Below, one piece after another: positions 1 through 12,000 of a DNA stretch of 64,000 nt. Numbering within the stretch: the first letter of the stretch is position 1; each line of letters opens with the position of its first letter. This stretch comes from Annona cherimola. Its lineage: Eukaryota; Streptophyta; Magnoliopsida; Magnoliales; Annonaceae. Both the position numbers and the translations under genes were made by a program. The notes beneath the pieces were generated by a model that saw only the letters and a list, made by a program, of their open reading frames with translations, was not told where the DNA came from and made no database searches. The stretch is taken from contig CM059972.1 in assembly GCA_030490835.1 (NCBI GenBank), positions 89,265,137 through 89,329,136 on the forward strand, written 5' to 3'.

Positions 1-25
1 AAAATTACAAATGCAAAAAAATGAC

Positions 26-49
26 AATAATAATAATAATAATAATAAA
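26..49. repeat. (AAT)n microsatellite
   Basis: An uninterrupted run of AAT/TAA triplets. It directly abuts the target-site copy of the small TIR element that starts at 52. Confidence 0.9.
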
Positions 50-51
50 TA

Positions 52-506
52 GGTTCCGCTTCTACAAAACCCTTTTTCCATGCAACCCCCTTCATTTTTA
101 AAATCTTAATAGTTGATGGAAAATCCACTTCATCTATTGTATTTAGAATCATTTATATCATCATGGAAACCCTTTCATTTAATCAATTTTTAGTAGTATT
201 TTTAACATTTAAATCATCTAAGATATCATTACTATATAGCTAAATGATCCTATAAAATATTATTACATTCTAATATATGTATGAATGGATCTAAGCATTT
301 TTCCTAGTTGACACATGAATATATCTATTTTTGAGCAAATGTGACTATGCGCATATTTGATTTAGATGAAAGTTGGTCTCCTAACAAAATAATTGATATT
401 AAATATAATAAATGAATAGTATTTTGCACTGATCATCAACATCTTAAAAATAGAAGGGGTTACACGAAAACGCTTTTATGTAACCCGTTAAACAGAAGCG
501 GAGTCC
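52..506. mobile_element. Small TIR element, MITE-like, with relative at 39.6 kb
   Basis: The segment starts GGTTCCGCTTCT and ends AGAAGCGGAGTCC, an imperfect terminal inverted repeat sharing TCCGCTTCT. AAATA lies on both sides (47-51 and 507-511), consistent with a 5-bp target duplication, though this is weak evidence because the region is A/T-rich. An inverted repeat GGGTTACA/TGTAACCC lies at 457-464 and 479-486 near the right end. The interior is non-coding. Long stretches match the region 39600-40130, for example the CTTAATAGTTGATG block, so this is a dispersed family. The superfamily is not determined. Confidence 0.5.
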
Positions 507-1975
507 AAATATAGATCCAAGAACTACCAAGAGCAATATGTTTCCCTTCATTGTACAATAAATGAGCTTCAGCTTCAGCTATGCCACTGTCATTTTCTTT
601 GTATGAATGAAGCTTCCAATAAAATCTAATTTAGGTTCTTAGCAACTCCTGAATCACAAAATATGCAGAGCGAGGCTAACTGAAATTACCACTATATGGT
701 AGATCAAACACAACTACAAGTTTAGAACCAAGTACAGTGTTGGGAATTCAGCTAATGCACCCACCAGAAAATTCTGCTAACATGGAGTCAGAATACAGAA
801 TTAATCAAGCCTCCCAGTCTCCTACCGCTAAGACCTCTTAGCTGGTCAGCTGGTAAGATGAAACTGCAAAGAGAAAGTTGGCCCATCCAATGGATCAGAA
901 AATCAATTTGCCACCTTCCACCACTTTTCAAGGGGATCCATCGGATCTCTTAATCATGATTCACCTAAGGAACGGTGAGACCGGGACACAGCATAGTCGG
1001 ATGGCAGCAGGGCTTACAACTAACCATCCAGCTCACTCGGCTACTGCATTCTCCCAGTGTCTAATACAGCTTTTGAGCGATGTCCTATCAAGTAAGACCC
1101 AGTAAATGGTTATTCAGATTTTCACACGATTCAACTGCAGAAGAAAGAATAAGTACACAAAAGAGTTTCTAATAATGAGTAAAAAAAAATCTCCAAATAG
1201 CAGGGGTAAATAGGGACTCGATTGGGGCGATCTAAACTACCGATGGCATCAGCAAAGGAGAAAATTTACTGCCCCAAAACCGTTAAGCAAAATAACAAGC
1301 TATCACTGAAACTACACGGGATTTTCTTCCAATCCAAACAACGGTTGAAAACATGGCCCGAAGCTACGGTGATCAAAACCATCCGGTGCCACCTCAAAAT
1401 CAAGGAGGCTTTCAATGACAGTGGCTACTCAAACGCTTAGAAAGCAACACACCAGAAACGAGAAAGATCACTAAAAGCGCAATCCTACCACAAACTAAAT
1501 ACAACAACCCGTCCAAAATCGAGAAAGAAAGACAAGCAAATGAAACCAGAAACGCGGGGAGTTCATTGGAGAAGAAAACAGTAGGGTATATTAGAACGAC
1601 AACAAAAGAGAATGGCAGCAGAGAAATGGCCATTAAAGGAGAGAAGAAGAGACTTTGGTCTTACGATGCTCCAAGGAGATTTCCTGATTTCTAGGGTTTG
1701 GCGCGAGACGGACGGGCAGGAAGACGAAGAAAAAGCATCTGGCGCTTTATAGCTCGCTTCTACAAGCATCAGCTGTCATGGTTCGTACGAACATGGCAGG
1801 AGAGAAACGAAACGGAAGCGGGTCGCAGAAGAGCGGGAACGACACGAAATGACGCTTATACCCTGTCTCAATTGCCCTTCCCCTCACTGTGGCCCACCTG
1901 ACTGTTAACGTGATCCCAGCCTTGCTTTGGAGCGCGGACGATCCAAACGGATTAAATCCTGTACTCAATTTTTTA
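507..1975. other. GC-richer, possibly low-copy segment; hint of a minus-strand gene 5' end
   Basis: Base composition is visibly less A/T-rich than the flanks and I recognise no transposon motif. On the minus strand a telo-box-like AAACCCTAGAAATC occurs near 1686-1699 (typical of plant 5' untranslated regions), with a possible TATAAG about 160 bases upstream near 1858. Only short open frames (60-75 codons) exist on either strand and none has a recognisable domain. This could be the first exons and promoter of a host gene reading leftward, a non-coding transcript, or an old gene fragment. No product can be assigned. Confidence 0.3.
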
Positions 1976-2399
1976 TTTTATTTTCTATATTGGTATAGTA
2001 AAACATTAAATTAAATAGTTGATCGCTGAATAATATTTTTTAAATCAAATTCATATTACACGGATATGTTAGGCCGGTCATAAAACTTTTGAATAAAAAT
2101 ATTTTCCGTAAATGTTTTTTTAAATAAAAGAATATAATATAAATAAGAGAAAAGTAAAGAATAAATTAATATATATATATATTAGTTTGTATATATAATT
2201 ATGTGAAAATGATAAAAAAAAAGAATATTTGTATAGGAAAATTTGATAGATAATAAAAAGTATAATAGCTGTGGAGGATAAAAAAATTTTATACATGCCC
2301 AACATGCCATGTAATTTCAATTTTTTTTGGAAAAGTAAACCATTCAGTTCCAATAATCAAATCAATCCGACACTGTCGGTTTGGTAAGCCATAAACGGA
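1976..2399. other. AT-rich spacer
   Basis: Very A/T-rich sequence with a short (TA)n run near 2170. No coding potential or recognisable element is visible. Confidence 0.6.
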
Positions 2400-4010
2400 T
2401 ATAAACTTTATCTCTTTTTACATGTTTTATACAATTAGTTTAAAATTTAATTAACCATCTTTATTTTTAAATTTTTTCTACTATATTTTGATAACTTTTT
2501 ACATAACTACTCTATTTATTCTCACTTTATTTATTTCACATCACTTTCACACACTTGTAAAAAATATTTTTATCTATACTTCCTTTTTAATGAAGGCATA
2601 TTAGGGAAATAATAAAATAGTTTTATTTGGCATTAGATAAAAATTTTAAATGAAAAATTTTTTTATTAAACTTTTCAAATTTGAGATAAGTAGCATTTGG
2701 GCTAATAATAAGAAATAAAGAGAATAAAATTAAAATAAAAGATATAGTTATATACTTTTTATTAAGAGCATAGTTGTATATTTAATTATAGAGAAATAAT
2801 TGAAAAATAAGTTAGTTGTATACTTATTTTTAAAAATTGATTAAAAAGTAATATAATTATATAGAAATATGTGAAAAATAATTAAAATATGATAACTATA
2901 GAGAGTAAAAAAAATAATAGAATAGTTTTAAATTGATAATTTTATATGATTGTTGATCAGCCCTAAAAGTTTTCCATCCAAAACTTATTTTCCTCACTTT
3001 TACCTTATTTTTCCATCTTTTTGCATATTTTCTATATAACACACACCAATTTTCAATTATTTGTGTAAATCTTTTATTACAATTACTCTATCTATTTTAA
3101 CTTTAATTTTTATTTCACATCATTACCCATATCATATTACACTTTTCTCTCTCACTTTCCGATTCGTTTGTTATTTATCAAAAAATGTCTTTTCTATCTA
3201 CATTTTTTTCTTTCATAATTACTTTATTTTTAATTATTTTCACATCTTTTCATACAATTATTATATTTTTAATCATTTCTTCACAACTTTTAATATATCT
3301 ATGATGCCTATTTTAACTTTATTTTTTCACTCCTCATCATCACCTTTCATGTCATGTTATTTTTTCCTATTTCAAAAAAAAAAAACTTAATAAAATCTTT
3401 TCTTTTAAAAATTTTATCCAATACCAAGCATACCCCTGGCATGTTTGTTTAACAAGAAAATTTTTCAAGCTAAGAGTGTGTTTGTAAGTAATAAAATTTT
3501 TTAATAAAAATTTTGTTGTATAAAAGCTTTTGAAATAAGAGAAAAAATATGATATGATAAAGATATTGATGATAAATAAATATAATAAAGTCAAAATATA
3601 TAAGTTAATTATATAAGTAGTTATATAGAAATGATTGAAAAGTATAACGTTTATATAGGAAAATATGAAAAAATAATTTAAAAATAAGATAATTATGAGA
3701 AACGAAAAGTTTTACATTAAAAAATCGCGGGTGTAAACAAAGGCATCATAAAAAATTTTAATATAAAATTTTCCAATTTCGACTACATCTTATTTTTTAA
3801 TCTTTTCTTCATATCTTCTTATACAAGTATTTTATTTTCAATCATTTATATGCAACTACTCATACAAATAACATATTTATTTTTACTTTATTCTCTTTAC
3901 TCCTTATCATTACTCTTGTGATATCACTTCATTTTATTTAAAAAAATTTTGCAACAAAAATTTTTCATCCAAAAAATTTATCACTTCTCACACATACTCC
4001 ATATATTTAT
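2400..4010. repeat. Cluster of degraded Tourist-like MITEs in both orientations
   Basis: About five partial copies of one MITE family lie side by side. The diagnostic block CTATCTATTTTAACTTTA, followed by a CACATCATT-like block, appears forward near 3090 and in decayed form near 2500, 3300 and 3880. The reverse complement (AAAGTTAAAATA-like, then AGTTATATAGAAATGATTGAAAA) appears near 2730 and 3600. The same block is in the better-preserved copies at 17181, 18705 and 39167. Termini are mostly eroded, so individual borders are not given. No coding sequence is present. Confidence 0.6.
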
Positions 4011-5159
4011 AAAAATGTGGGTTTGAGCCTATTTAATTTATATCCAAAATTTTATAATTTTTTACATATATTTTCTAAATTTTAAAAATTAACAATTTAT
4101 TAGGATAACAACTAGACTATTTGCAAATTAAATTGATGAGTATATTCAATCTAAGTTTGAATAACTTTTTTATTGAGTTTTTTATACAATGTAACAATTG
4201 ATATTATAATAAGTACTCTCACTAAGGGAAATTTGTATGAAAACCTCCAAACTAAGGGAATTATATAACACCCCACAACTCGAGGGACACTTGTAAAATT
4301 ACCCTTCACCCACGAGGTATTTCTGACTTGCACCAACTCCCTATAAGTCGTAGTAGGTTACCACGACGCCAAATGCATTTTGGCGTTCGATTAACCTTTC
4401 TAAGTTTATAAGTTTTGCAAGTCTAATTTTTTTTTTATCAAGAAACAACCATTATAATTTTCGTTTTCACAATATTGGCTCTTGTCCTCATTTTTATTCG
4501 TGATTTTTTTAGAACTTATCCACTAACTTTGTAAAATTGCAAGAATATTTCTTCAAATTTAAGACTTATATTAAAAAGTACTATTTATAACTTTTGTTTA
4601 ATGAAATTACCGCACTTTTTTGAACTCTTTAAAATTAGAAGGTTAATTTTGTAAATATTCAAATAAAAATTATTTTTATAAGTATTCCCCATATCAAATA
4701 AATAGATTTGGTGCCTTTAAGATTTTGCAAATTCCTGCAACAAATAATATAAAAATTAATTTTATCGTATTATAAAAGAATTTTACAAATAGTTCTTAAA
4801 TTAGGAAAAAAATTTCCTATGGTTATCCATCACATTAAATAATTTATTTGCTTTCTTTTAAATTTTACAAATTCCTATTCATAAATCATTTTCATTATTA
4901 ATATTATTACATTATAATACTATTAATAATTTGAAAGAGTTATTATATGAGAAAGACATATTCTATCAACTTAAGAGTGACGGTATATCTAAGACTTTAT
5001 GGATAGATATTACCACTTGGATGATTTGGTAATTCAAGAGTGTGTAGGGTATTTCGGCAATCTAAGGTTTAAAGTTGGGTTGAGGCAGTTATATCACTTA
5101 TTCCTCCCTTAAAGCATACATGCCAGGTATTTGATAAATCACTTATTCCTCCCTTAGAC
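4011..5159. other. AT-rich spacer without recognisable gene
   Basis: Mostly A/T-rich non-coding sequence. CACTTATTCCTCCCTTA occurs twice about 42 bases apart (near 5097 and 5139), a small direct duplication. Nothing else can be assigned. Confidence 0.5.
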
Positions 5160-5545
5160 TTTATCAATATCACAAATCAACAAACATTATAATCTATACA
5201 ATTAGATGTGTTTCACTACCGCTAGATGTACCACAAATCCATCCTTCAAATTAAGTTATTTCTTGTTGCCCATAGGATGACATCATTTGTTTAGCAAGTG
5301 TATATGATCTAATATTGATTTTTACACCTCTAAGTTCTCATATTGATAAATATCGACATAACTCATAGGAGCAAATTACTTATTTTGAAAAATAACTTGC
5401 AATGCCAAAGCCAATATTAGTCAAAGGCTTCAATAGGCTCTTCTAAGATTTAACTGGTGCTTATTTACCAAATCAATAGCATAATGTATATTGGAGCGAG
5501 TAACGACATCAAACTCTCAATCTTACTGGCATAAGAAACTTTTTT
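5160..5545 (-). pseudogene. Ty1/copia pol remnant (end of RT and RNase H)
   Basis: On the minus strand, decayed copia motifs appear in the expected order. YASKIESLM is encoded at 5507-5533, matching the conserved block that precedes the RNase H domain. It is followed after a frameshift by HYAIDLVNK-like residues (about 5450-5490) and then by WATRNN at 5255-5275, which resembles the copia RNase H block after the G-Y-(V/T)-F segment. Reading frames are broken by several stops and shifts, so this is a dead fragment. The upstream part of pol is not recognisable beyond this point. Confidence 0.55.
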
Positions 5546-6472
5546 TATTCTAATGTTGAAGTCTTAGAATATGTTTTAAGGCTCAATACTTTACCTTTTT
5601 CAATAGTTGTCAATAAGTTAACAACTTTGCATACTAAATCATTCAAAAATGATTTCGTTCAAAATGCTCAATACTTTTGAAATGATATAATTGATCTTTT
5701 ATAAGAAAAACTGTTTCACCTATGTTTTCTATTCTAAAATTGGGGTACAACCACTCTTTAATGATGACAAAAAATCCAAACATAAGACAATTATACTTCA
5801 TGAAGCAAATTGAGATAAACTTACAATTAAATTGAAATTTTTTCATGGATTATCAACCAAGTCTCAAACTTGATTAGTCCTCATAGACTCTAATCCTTTT
5901 TCATTTCCTTTTTCATTTTTTTAGTTGCATCATAAGAGGTCTTAGGCATATCAGCATATTGAGATGTATCTGAAAAAGTTTCCTCCTAAATCATAAAGAA
6001 GCGATGACGTGAGATACTTTTCTGGCTATGAGGTTGATACTCTTGAGGTGTGTTTCTCTCACTCAACTTGAGGTTGATACTCTTGAGGTATTTATAACTG
6101 GACTGAGAAGAATACACATTTCCTACACATAGCTTAAAATCAAGAACTTTATGGTCATTTTAATGGAAGAGACTCTAACATAAAGTACATATCATTTTGA
6201 TCTTCACTAACTACACAAATGCAATCCAAAAAGTACATAAGATCCATTTCGTTGAAGGTGACACATAAAGCTATCTGATTTAGGAACATAAATCCATGAA
6301 TCAATGTGAAAAAAATTAAAAGACTATTAAATTGAAATAGTAATACAAGGTAACTTGGGTTCTTGAGGTTTTACTTAATCCAAAAAATTATAAGGCATAT
6401 TAGAATTGCGAATGAGAGCCTCCTCTTATCATGTTTGGTTTCTATTATGTTTAAGGCGTGTCCATCATTGGA
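5546..6472. other. Degraded repeat DNA, probably retrotransposon interior
   Basis: No intact frame longer than 67 codons. The block lies between the copia RNase H remnant and an LTR-like repeat, both on the minus strand, so it is probably decayed internal sequence of that element. GAGGTTGATACTCTTGAGGT occurs twice near 6030 and 6070. No domain is recognised. Confidence 0.4.
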
Positions 6473-6870
6473 TCCAAGAAAAAATATATTACCAGATTGT
6501 TACAATCCTGACCTATTGTTGGATCAAATAACATGATGTCCTCCTCCTCTTCTGCTCTCAAAGAGAGAAAAATCATCTTTCAGAGGGGAATCTCCACCAA
6601 TTTCATCGAAGGGAAAGAAATATCATATAAGCTACTGGCCTTCTAATGACTGGGCCTTGATAGATTTTGCCTCCTACAACCGAATGCCCCTCCTTTGACC
6701 CACTTGGCTACACATGTACATCTTCTCACTCATTTACTTTTACTAATCTACACCATGACATTCCCATCTACTTTAAGGACTTGGTCCTCCATGTTGAAAT
6801 TTTTAACGAGGATGCTCATAACTAACTACCCATGTGCATGATCAACTAGTTATGACTTGTTATACCAAAA
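6473..6870 (-). repeat. LTR-like repeat, copy 1 (related to 11694-12000)
   Basis: This segment aligns with 11694-12000 through blocks such as GCTCTCAAAGAGAGAAAAAT and GGAAAGAAATATCATA. In both copies the left edge shows a decayed reverse complement of the initiator-methionine primer-binding site (here ATATTACCA). That suggests a Ty1/copia LTR in minus orientation followed by internal sequence to the left. The minus-strand copia RNase H remnant at 5160-5545 fits this reading. The right part is interrupted by the hAT element at 6891. Confidence 0.4.
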
Positions 6871-6890
6871 TCTCATGTCACATTAGGATT

Positions 6891-7457
6891 TAAGGGTGCA
6901 ACTTTGGTTGGGTAGCTCCGCATTGAGGTCGACCCTACCCTTATCCTATTTGGCTATTTCTAAAAATTCCTGCAGTACCTTATTTTAGGTTAGATTGGTT
7001 TTATACGTACCCTATCATATTTTTTAAGGTCAGGTTGGTTTCGGTTTCAAATTAGTTTTTTAAAATAGTATTTATATTATATTTGAAAACTATAATTTTA
7101 TTATATATCTTATTTAAAAACCTAAAATCAAGATAATAGTAATATAATTTTTGAAATATATTCATTAAATTTACTCAATAATTAATAAATCAAACAAGTT
7201 CCTATATATTTAAAGAATATATTTGTCTTTTACTGTTAAAAATATTTTGTAGAATCTATATTAAACATATATTAATAATTCAAGTTGGTTTCAGGTACCT
7301 GGACCTTTGAATCTACCCCACCCTAATTGAACCAAGTATTTTTTTCTTTACTTAGAAACTGTCCTACCCTATGGGTATAAAAATAGAAACATACCCTATT
7401 CATTTTAAGGTACCCAACGGATCAACCCACGAAAACTCTACCCGAGTTGCACCTTTA
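6891..7457. mobile_element. Non-autonomous hAT-like element (short copy)
   Basis: Termini are TAAGGGTGCAACT and AGTTGCACCTTTA, matching the terminal inverted repeats of the larger element at 15463-17074. The subterminal regions share its repeated ACCCTACCCTTA and GGTTTCGGTTTC blocks. At 567 bp it has no coding capacity. No clear 8-bp target duplication remains, so the copy is old or its edges are eroded. Confidence 0.6.
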
Positions 7458-8155
7458 CACTCCATATGCGCAATTCTTGATCATAGCATTAATAATTAGG
7501 TGGTGACTCCAGAGAACCAATGACATGCATGATGTCCACAACAAGTGTAGAATTTCTGTAAGTTTGTATGAATGCCCCATACCAAACGTTGTTCCCTCAT
7601 GTGAAACCTCATGTAGATGTGATCCTCTCTGCACTAGAGATCACTGCTTTACTCTTCAAAGTCATGTGGGCTATGACTCACCAATGCTTACCGCATGGGT
7701 GTCAGTTAGTTTCTGTGACCTGATCATCTGCACGAATCATGTGTCATCACCCTTCATGGCTTCTGCAACCAGACCTCCATTGGTCATCTGCACAGTGAAT
7801 AACAAGATCTCTATCAAATTGCCCTTCCCCCAAAATCTTCTAGAAACCAAGCTGACAGTCTAAAGGCCATGTCATGACTCAGACTGGTCGTTGTCATCGA
7901 ATTGCGAGCCTGACACATCAAAGTCAATGGTAGCAGTCTTGGGTCAACTGCTTATTATCCCGCTCAGATTGATGGAGAGGCCAAGAGAGGGATGGGCAGT
8001 TGCATCTATGATGATGAAAAAAGCTTCACTCGAATCCCATGATTTCTCAATGCCAACCCTTAATGATGTTGAAGCCAATGTTGGCTAACGGACCACCACT
8101 TCCTAGCACAGATGTGTGGTGTCACTATTTCTCTTGACTGATTTTGTGTTGCTGA
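7458..8155. other. Unassigned, possibly a decayed TE interior
   Basis: Composition is less A/T-rich than the flanks. A 112-codon open frame (7525-7863, plus strand) has no recognisable domain and an unusual run of Cys residues; it may be antisense to a decayed transposon gene. It lies between two hAT-family elements. No function is proposed. Confidence 0.35.
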
Positions 8156-9599
8156 CAATTGTGCAACTTAGGTAAGATACTCATAGGTCATTCCATAGAT
8201 ATCTTAAAATGGGTATGTTCGGTTCTAAATTTTTAACTCGGAGGGTCAGTTTAGTTCTAATACAAAAATATACATTTGAATTCGATAGGCTTGGTTCCAG
8301 AGGTTAGGTATCCAGAACTAACCTGGATTTCTTATAATATATTATATTTAAGTCTAGAAGCAATTTCCCTAATTCCTCTTACCATCACTTCTTTTCTCCC
8401 ATTCCCTTGATTTCTTTCTATCGATTATTTTTATTTTTTTTTATCTTTTTCCCAAATCAATTTCACCAAAACCTTCCTCATTCTGCGACTTCTTTTCTCC
8501 CTCCCTCCATTTTTTTCGTCACTTCATTTCATTTTTATATTCCCCCCAAATCAATTTCTGCACTTCCCATGATCCTCATTAGCTCTGGTAGTTGTAACTT
8601 TTGCCAATCTAGTGCAATTTTTTTAGACGAGATAGAACTGTGAGGCCAACAATGAGACGTCATTTTCAATCTACCACTGAATTTGAATTTGTCATCACCG
8701 CTGCTTCCTTTGACCTTCTTCCTTTCTTATGCTTGAACATTGGTGAGACAAATCTAAAGGTGTCGTTGGTCCCCCTTAGGACCCATGGTGAAGATGATGA
8801 AATCTACCAATTTGCCTATATCATTTTCTCTCATAACTCAGAGCTTATTTTCATACCCAGCAATTTGTTCGGCTGGTGGAAGCTATTTTTTATTTTCACT
8901 ATCCTCTGACTTTGGATTCGACAACTCCAAGTATTGTCTGCAACAATTATAATCTAAACAACTTTAGGGATTTTGATTGCATTAGTTGTCTTCTTTGAAC
9001 CATCTGTAGGTAGATTCAAGTCGATTACTAGTGGCAATTCCTGCTAAAATTTATATCTAGCTTTTCCTCCCAAATTACTTCATTTGAAATTTGAACTTTG
9101 ATTTTTTTTATTGCTATGTAAATTGATATTAGTATTTTGATAAGAATTATTGGTTTAATCTAATTTATGGTGTTGTAGAATGTTTGGACAATTTTAGCTA
9201 TTTTTATTCATCTATTTCATTAGATTTTTGGTTTGTGAATTAGAAGTGATGGATAGGGTGCAAGAAGTGTTAATATGCATGTTCATATAGGTTTGCAACT
9301 TAAAAGAATGATTTTTAGGTCTGCACAAGTTTACACAATTTTATTATACGTCAGTTTTCTTATACAAAATTTGTAATATGTAATATACATCTAGATAGAT
9401 GAATTTAAATTCTTGTGTGCTTTTAAAAGTTTTTTATAGGAACCTATTTGGAACTAGAACCGACCTGTCCTTAGAAATATGTAGTAGTGTAGGTCTCGAA
9501 CCAACTTGGTATAAAATAGACTAGGGTAGAAATTTTAAAAAATAGGATAAGGATGATGTAGACCCTTAACCAAACCTACCTAGCCTAAATTTCTCCCTA
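8156..9599. mobile_element. Non-autonomous hAT-like element, old reversed copy
   Basis: The left end (from GTGCAACTTAGGTA at 8161) aligns with the reverse complement of the right end of the element at 15463-17074. The right end (9430-9599) aligns with the reverse complement of its left end, including TTATCCTATTTTTTAAAA-like and AACCGACCTG blocks. The element is therefore the same family in opposite orientation with different interior sequence. Flanking octamers GTTGCTGA and GTCGTTGG agree at 5 of 8 positions with only transitions, compatible with an aged hAT 8-bp target duplication. The interior encodes no recognisable transposase. Confidence 0.6.
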
Positions 9600-10499
9600 G
9601 TCGTTGGGATCCCAATTCATCCTAATCGAATGGCACTCATCGGCACTGCATTTTTACCAAGATTCTACGTTTCGTGCCTCTATTTGAACCACATTACTTA
9701 TCGGGATCTCATACCCCCACATTAGTCGCTGCTTACTTTGACCAAATAATCGAGCATGTAGTCTACCTGACTAGGCATGATGATCTTTTTAGACTTCATT
9801 TGTAGCATGCAAGCCACCTTATTAGGATGTGAGCTTTGTGTTCGCTATTATTGTAGGAGAATGAGTTTGACAACCACTATACTAAGGGCCAAAATCATCT
9901 ATATCGAGCAAAACACCTCCCCCAGTGCTACCGTGCAAGCTAAAACCTCCTGTAACCATCCTTGTGGTCGATGCAAATGAATGAGGAACTTGTTTAATAA
10001 TGGACAAGATCTTCATCTCCTACTCACATTCGCTAACTTCAAAATCAGAGGATTTTGGAACATCGCTTGTGTTTTGGCCGCTTAATCCACCCTAAACTTG
10101 TTATTGCTATTCTTCTTAGTTGTTGAATTCTCCATCTTCTTGTGCAGCAACACATGCACACCAATGATAATGTGGTAATCATGCTATCCCCATCATCCTT
10201 CACTTCTCTTTTTGGTTAATTTGGTAGTGCCTTTTTCCTTGGGCCTTCTTCCCTACAGTTGTTTCCCAAAATTGCCTTCTTTGTTGCTCCCAACTCCACT
10301 ATCTCCCGCTTCATCGTCATCTTCTTGGGTTACTTTAGATTGCGACTATTTCCTAGATTCCCAAAGGGCAAGGTCAAGAAGGGGCAATTAATGTTGTTGG
10401 CCTCAAAGTTCATCTTCTTATGATCAGGAAGATGCTCATTGCCGATCAAGCTTCATTCTTCTACTGCAACAAGGCGTAGGTAAAGTTGTTAACCTTACG
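9600..10499. other. Unassigned repeat-like segment
   Basis: Only short open frames on either strand and no domain recognised. It lies upstream of a copia LTR end. It may be decayed retrotransposon coding sequence, but no diagnostic motif supports this. Confidence 0.35.
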
Positions 10500-10983
10500 G
10501 TTGCGGTTGTCAAAATTACAGCTACTAGGTTTGTCTTGTATTCTGCTGGGATTGAAATTGCGTATCCTACGTAGTTCAGTTGTGTAAGACTAGGATCGCC
10601 TATCCTGCATAGTTCAGTTGTGTGAGACTGAGATTGCGTAAGAGCCTAGAGGACTTCTATTTATAGTTAAATCAGTTAGGGATTAAGTGGAACCTTGAGA
10701 GGTGTGCCGTTGGGACGTGAGAGAGGGAGTTATCAAAGTGTTCTTATTTAGGGTGTGTGTGAGGTATTCTATGTATATCTCTATAACCCGTTTATTCTAG
10801 TGGATTGGTATCTCTCTCCTGTGGTTTTTCTCTTCTTGGTTTGAAAGGTTTTTCACGTAAATCTCAGTGTCTTCTTGTGTTTGATCTTGTTGTTATTTAT
10901 TTAATCATGTTTTATTATGTGGGCTTCCGCTGTGATCGGTACTAATCCGAATCACGTTGTTTTCTAACAAGTGGTATCAGAGC
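10500..10983 (+). mobile_element. Ty1/copia LTR 3' part with primer-binding site
   Basis: An LTR-like segment ends in TCTAACA at 10969. Two bases later comes TGGTATCAGAGC (10972-10983), the canonical primer-binding site complementary to initiator methionine tRNA. The block ATCCTACGTAGTTCAGTTGTGT is echoed as ATCCTGCATAGTTCAGTTGTGT about 50 bases later, a short tandem duplication. The left LTR boundary is not clear, and no matching 3' LTR is seen in the window, so this is a truncated element. Confidence 0.65.
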
Positions 10984-11693
10984 GGCTCCCCTTCTAGTAA
11001 ATATGATTTGGAGAGTTAAACCAGTGAAAGTTAGGAATTAGGCAGAAACTCAGAGTTGGTTTGTGGTTCGAGGACCAACCAGGTGGAAACTGTTGGGATT
11101 GTAATAGCTCAGAACCGAATCCCATATCAAAAGAGGGAGAAAGTTCTTGGTGGTTTATAAGTGGATCTCAAGTTCAATATGGTGTGACGCGTTTTAAAGT
11201 CATGCGGCTAAGCTGTCAGGCCAGATCAGACAATATCACACTATGAGGCCCATAGCCCACAGACCCAATGAATATTTTCTGAGTCTGTGTGCTTTGTGTG
11301 TCAGGTCCAATAGTCGCTTTTCTGGGTCTGTGTGTGGCAACGGTCATGATCGGTGATGAATGTTTATGAAGGTTTGTCAGATTTGTGGCATTTGGATGTT
11401 GATTCTTCCCCTTCACACGATCAAGCTTCTGTCATTTCATGCCATCTACTTGGTAGCTCATATTCTTTTGAGATCTTTTATCTACTACTTTCGTATTTAC
11501 TATTCTTTATTCAAGAATTACGATGTTGGGCACCTCCCTGCATGCCTTTAATTTGCTTGACATCTCCAATCTCCAAGCCTCTACACCCACATTATGGGAG
11601 TCATTTGTTAATGTTGCCTCGTTGTCATGGTCGGTGCTTGAATCTTTCTAGGAGCATATTTGCTTTCGTATTCCAGGAGTGAAAATTTTAAGA
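10984..11693. other. Decayed internal retrotransposon sequence
   Basis: This follows the primer-binding site at 10972. A second LTR-like start, TGTTGGGATTGTAATAG at 11091, with GGTTTATAAGTGG about 60 bases later, suggests an LTR fragment of another copia family. Open frames of up to 109 codons (11353-11682) show no recognised domain. Confidence 0.35.
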
Positions 11694-12000
11694 TATGATA
11701 CCATTTTTTTACTATCTTAGCCCATTGCTAGATTAAGTAATACGACATCCTCTTTCTCTTGAGCTCTCAAAGAGAGAAAAATACTCTTTTGAAGGAAGTC
11801 TCCACTAATCTCATTGAATGGAAAGAAATATCATACAATCTATTAGCCTTCTAGCTATTGGCTCTCTTATAGGTTTTACCTCCTACAACTAAATACCCTT
11901 CCTATGGCCTGCTTGGCCCACACATGTGCAATTACTAGTTCACTTGCTCCTCTTATTCTGCACCATAATATAAATTATCTGTCATTCTTGTCATATAGGA
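11694..12000 (-). repeat. LTR-like repeat, copy 2 (related to 6473-6870)
   Basis: Homologous to copy 1 at 6473-6870. Its left edge contains ATATGATACCA, a decayed reverse complement of the TGGTATCAGAGC primer-binding site. This indicates a minus-oriented copia LTR with internal sequence expected to the left. Confidence 0.4.

Noticed and set aside
3061..3390. 109-codon Phe/Ile/Tyr-rich frame that looks like a membrane protein
   Set aside because: A/T-rich pyrimidine-biased MITE sequence; the same composition recurs in every MITE copy.
7525..7863. 112-codon Cys-containing frame considered as a small secreted protein
   Set aside because: No signal peptide-like N-terminus, irregular cysteine spacing, and it lies between transposon remnants; too weak to call a gene.
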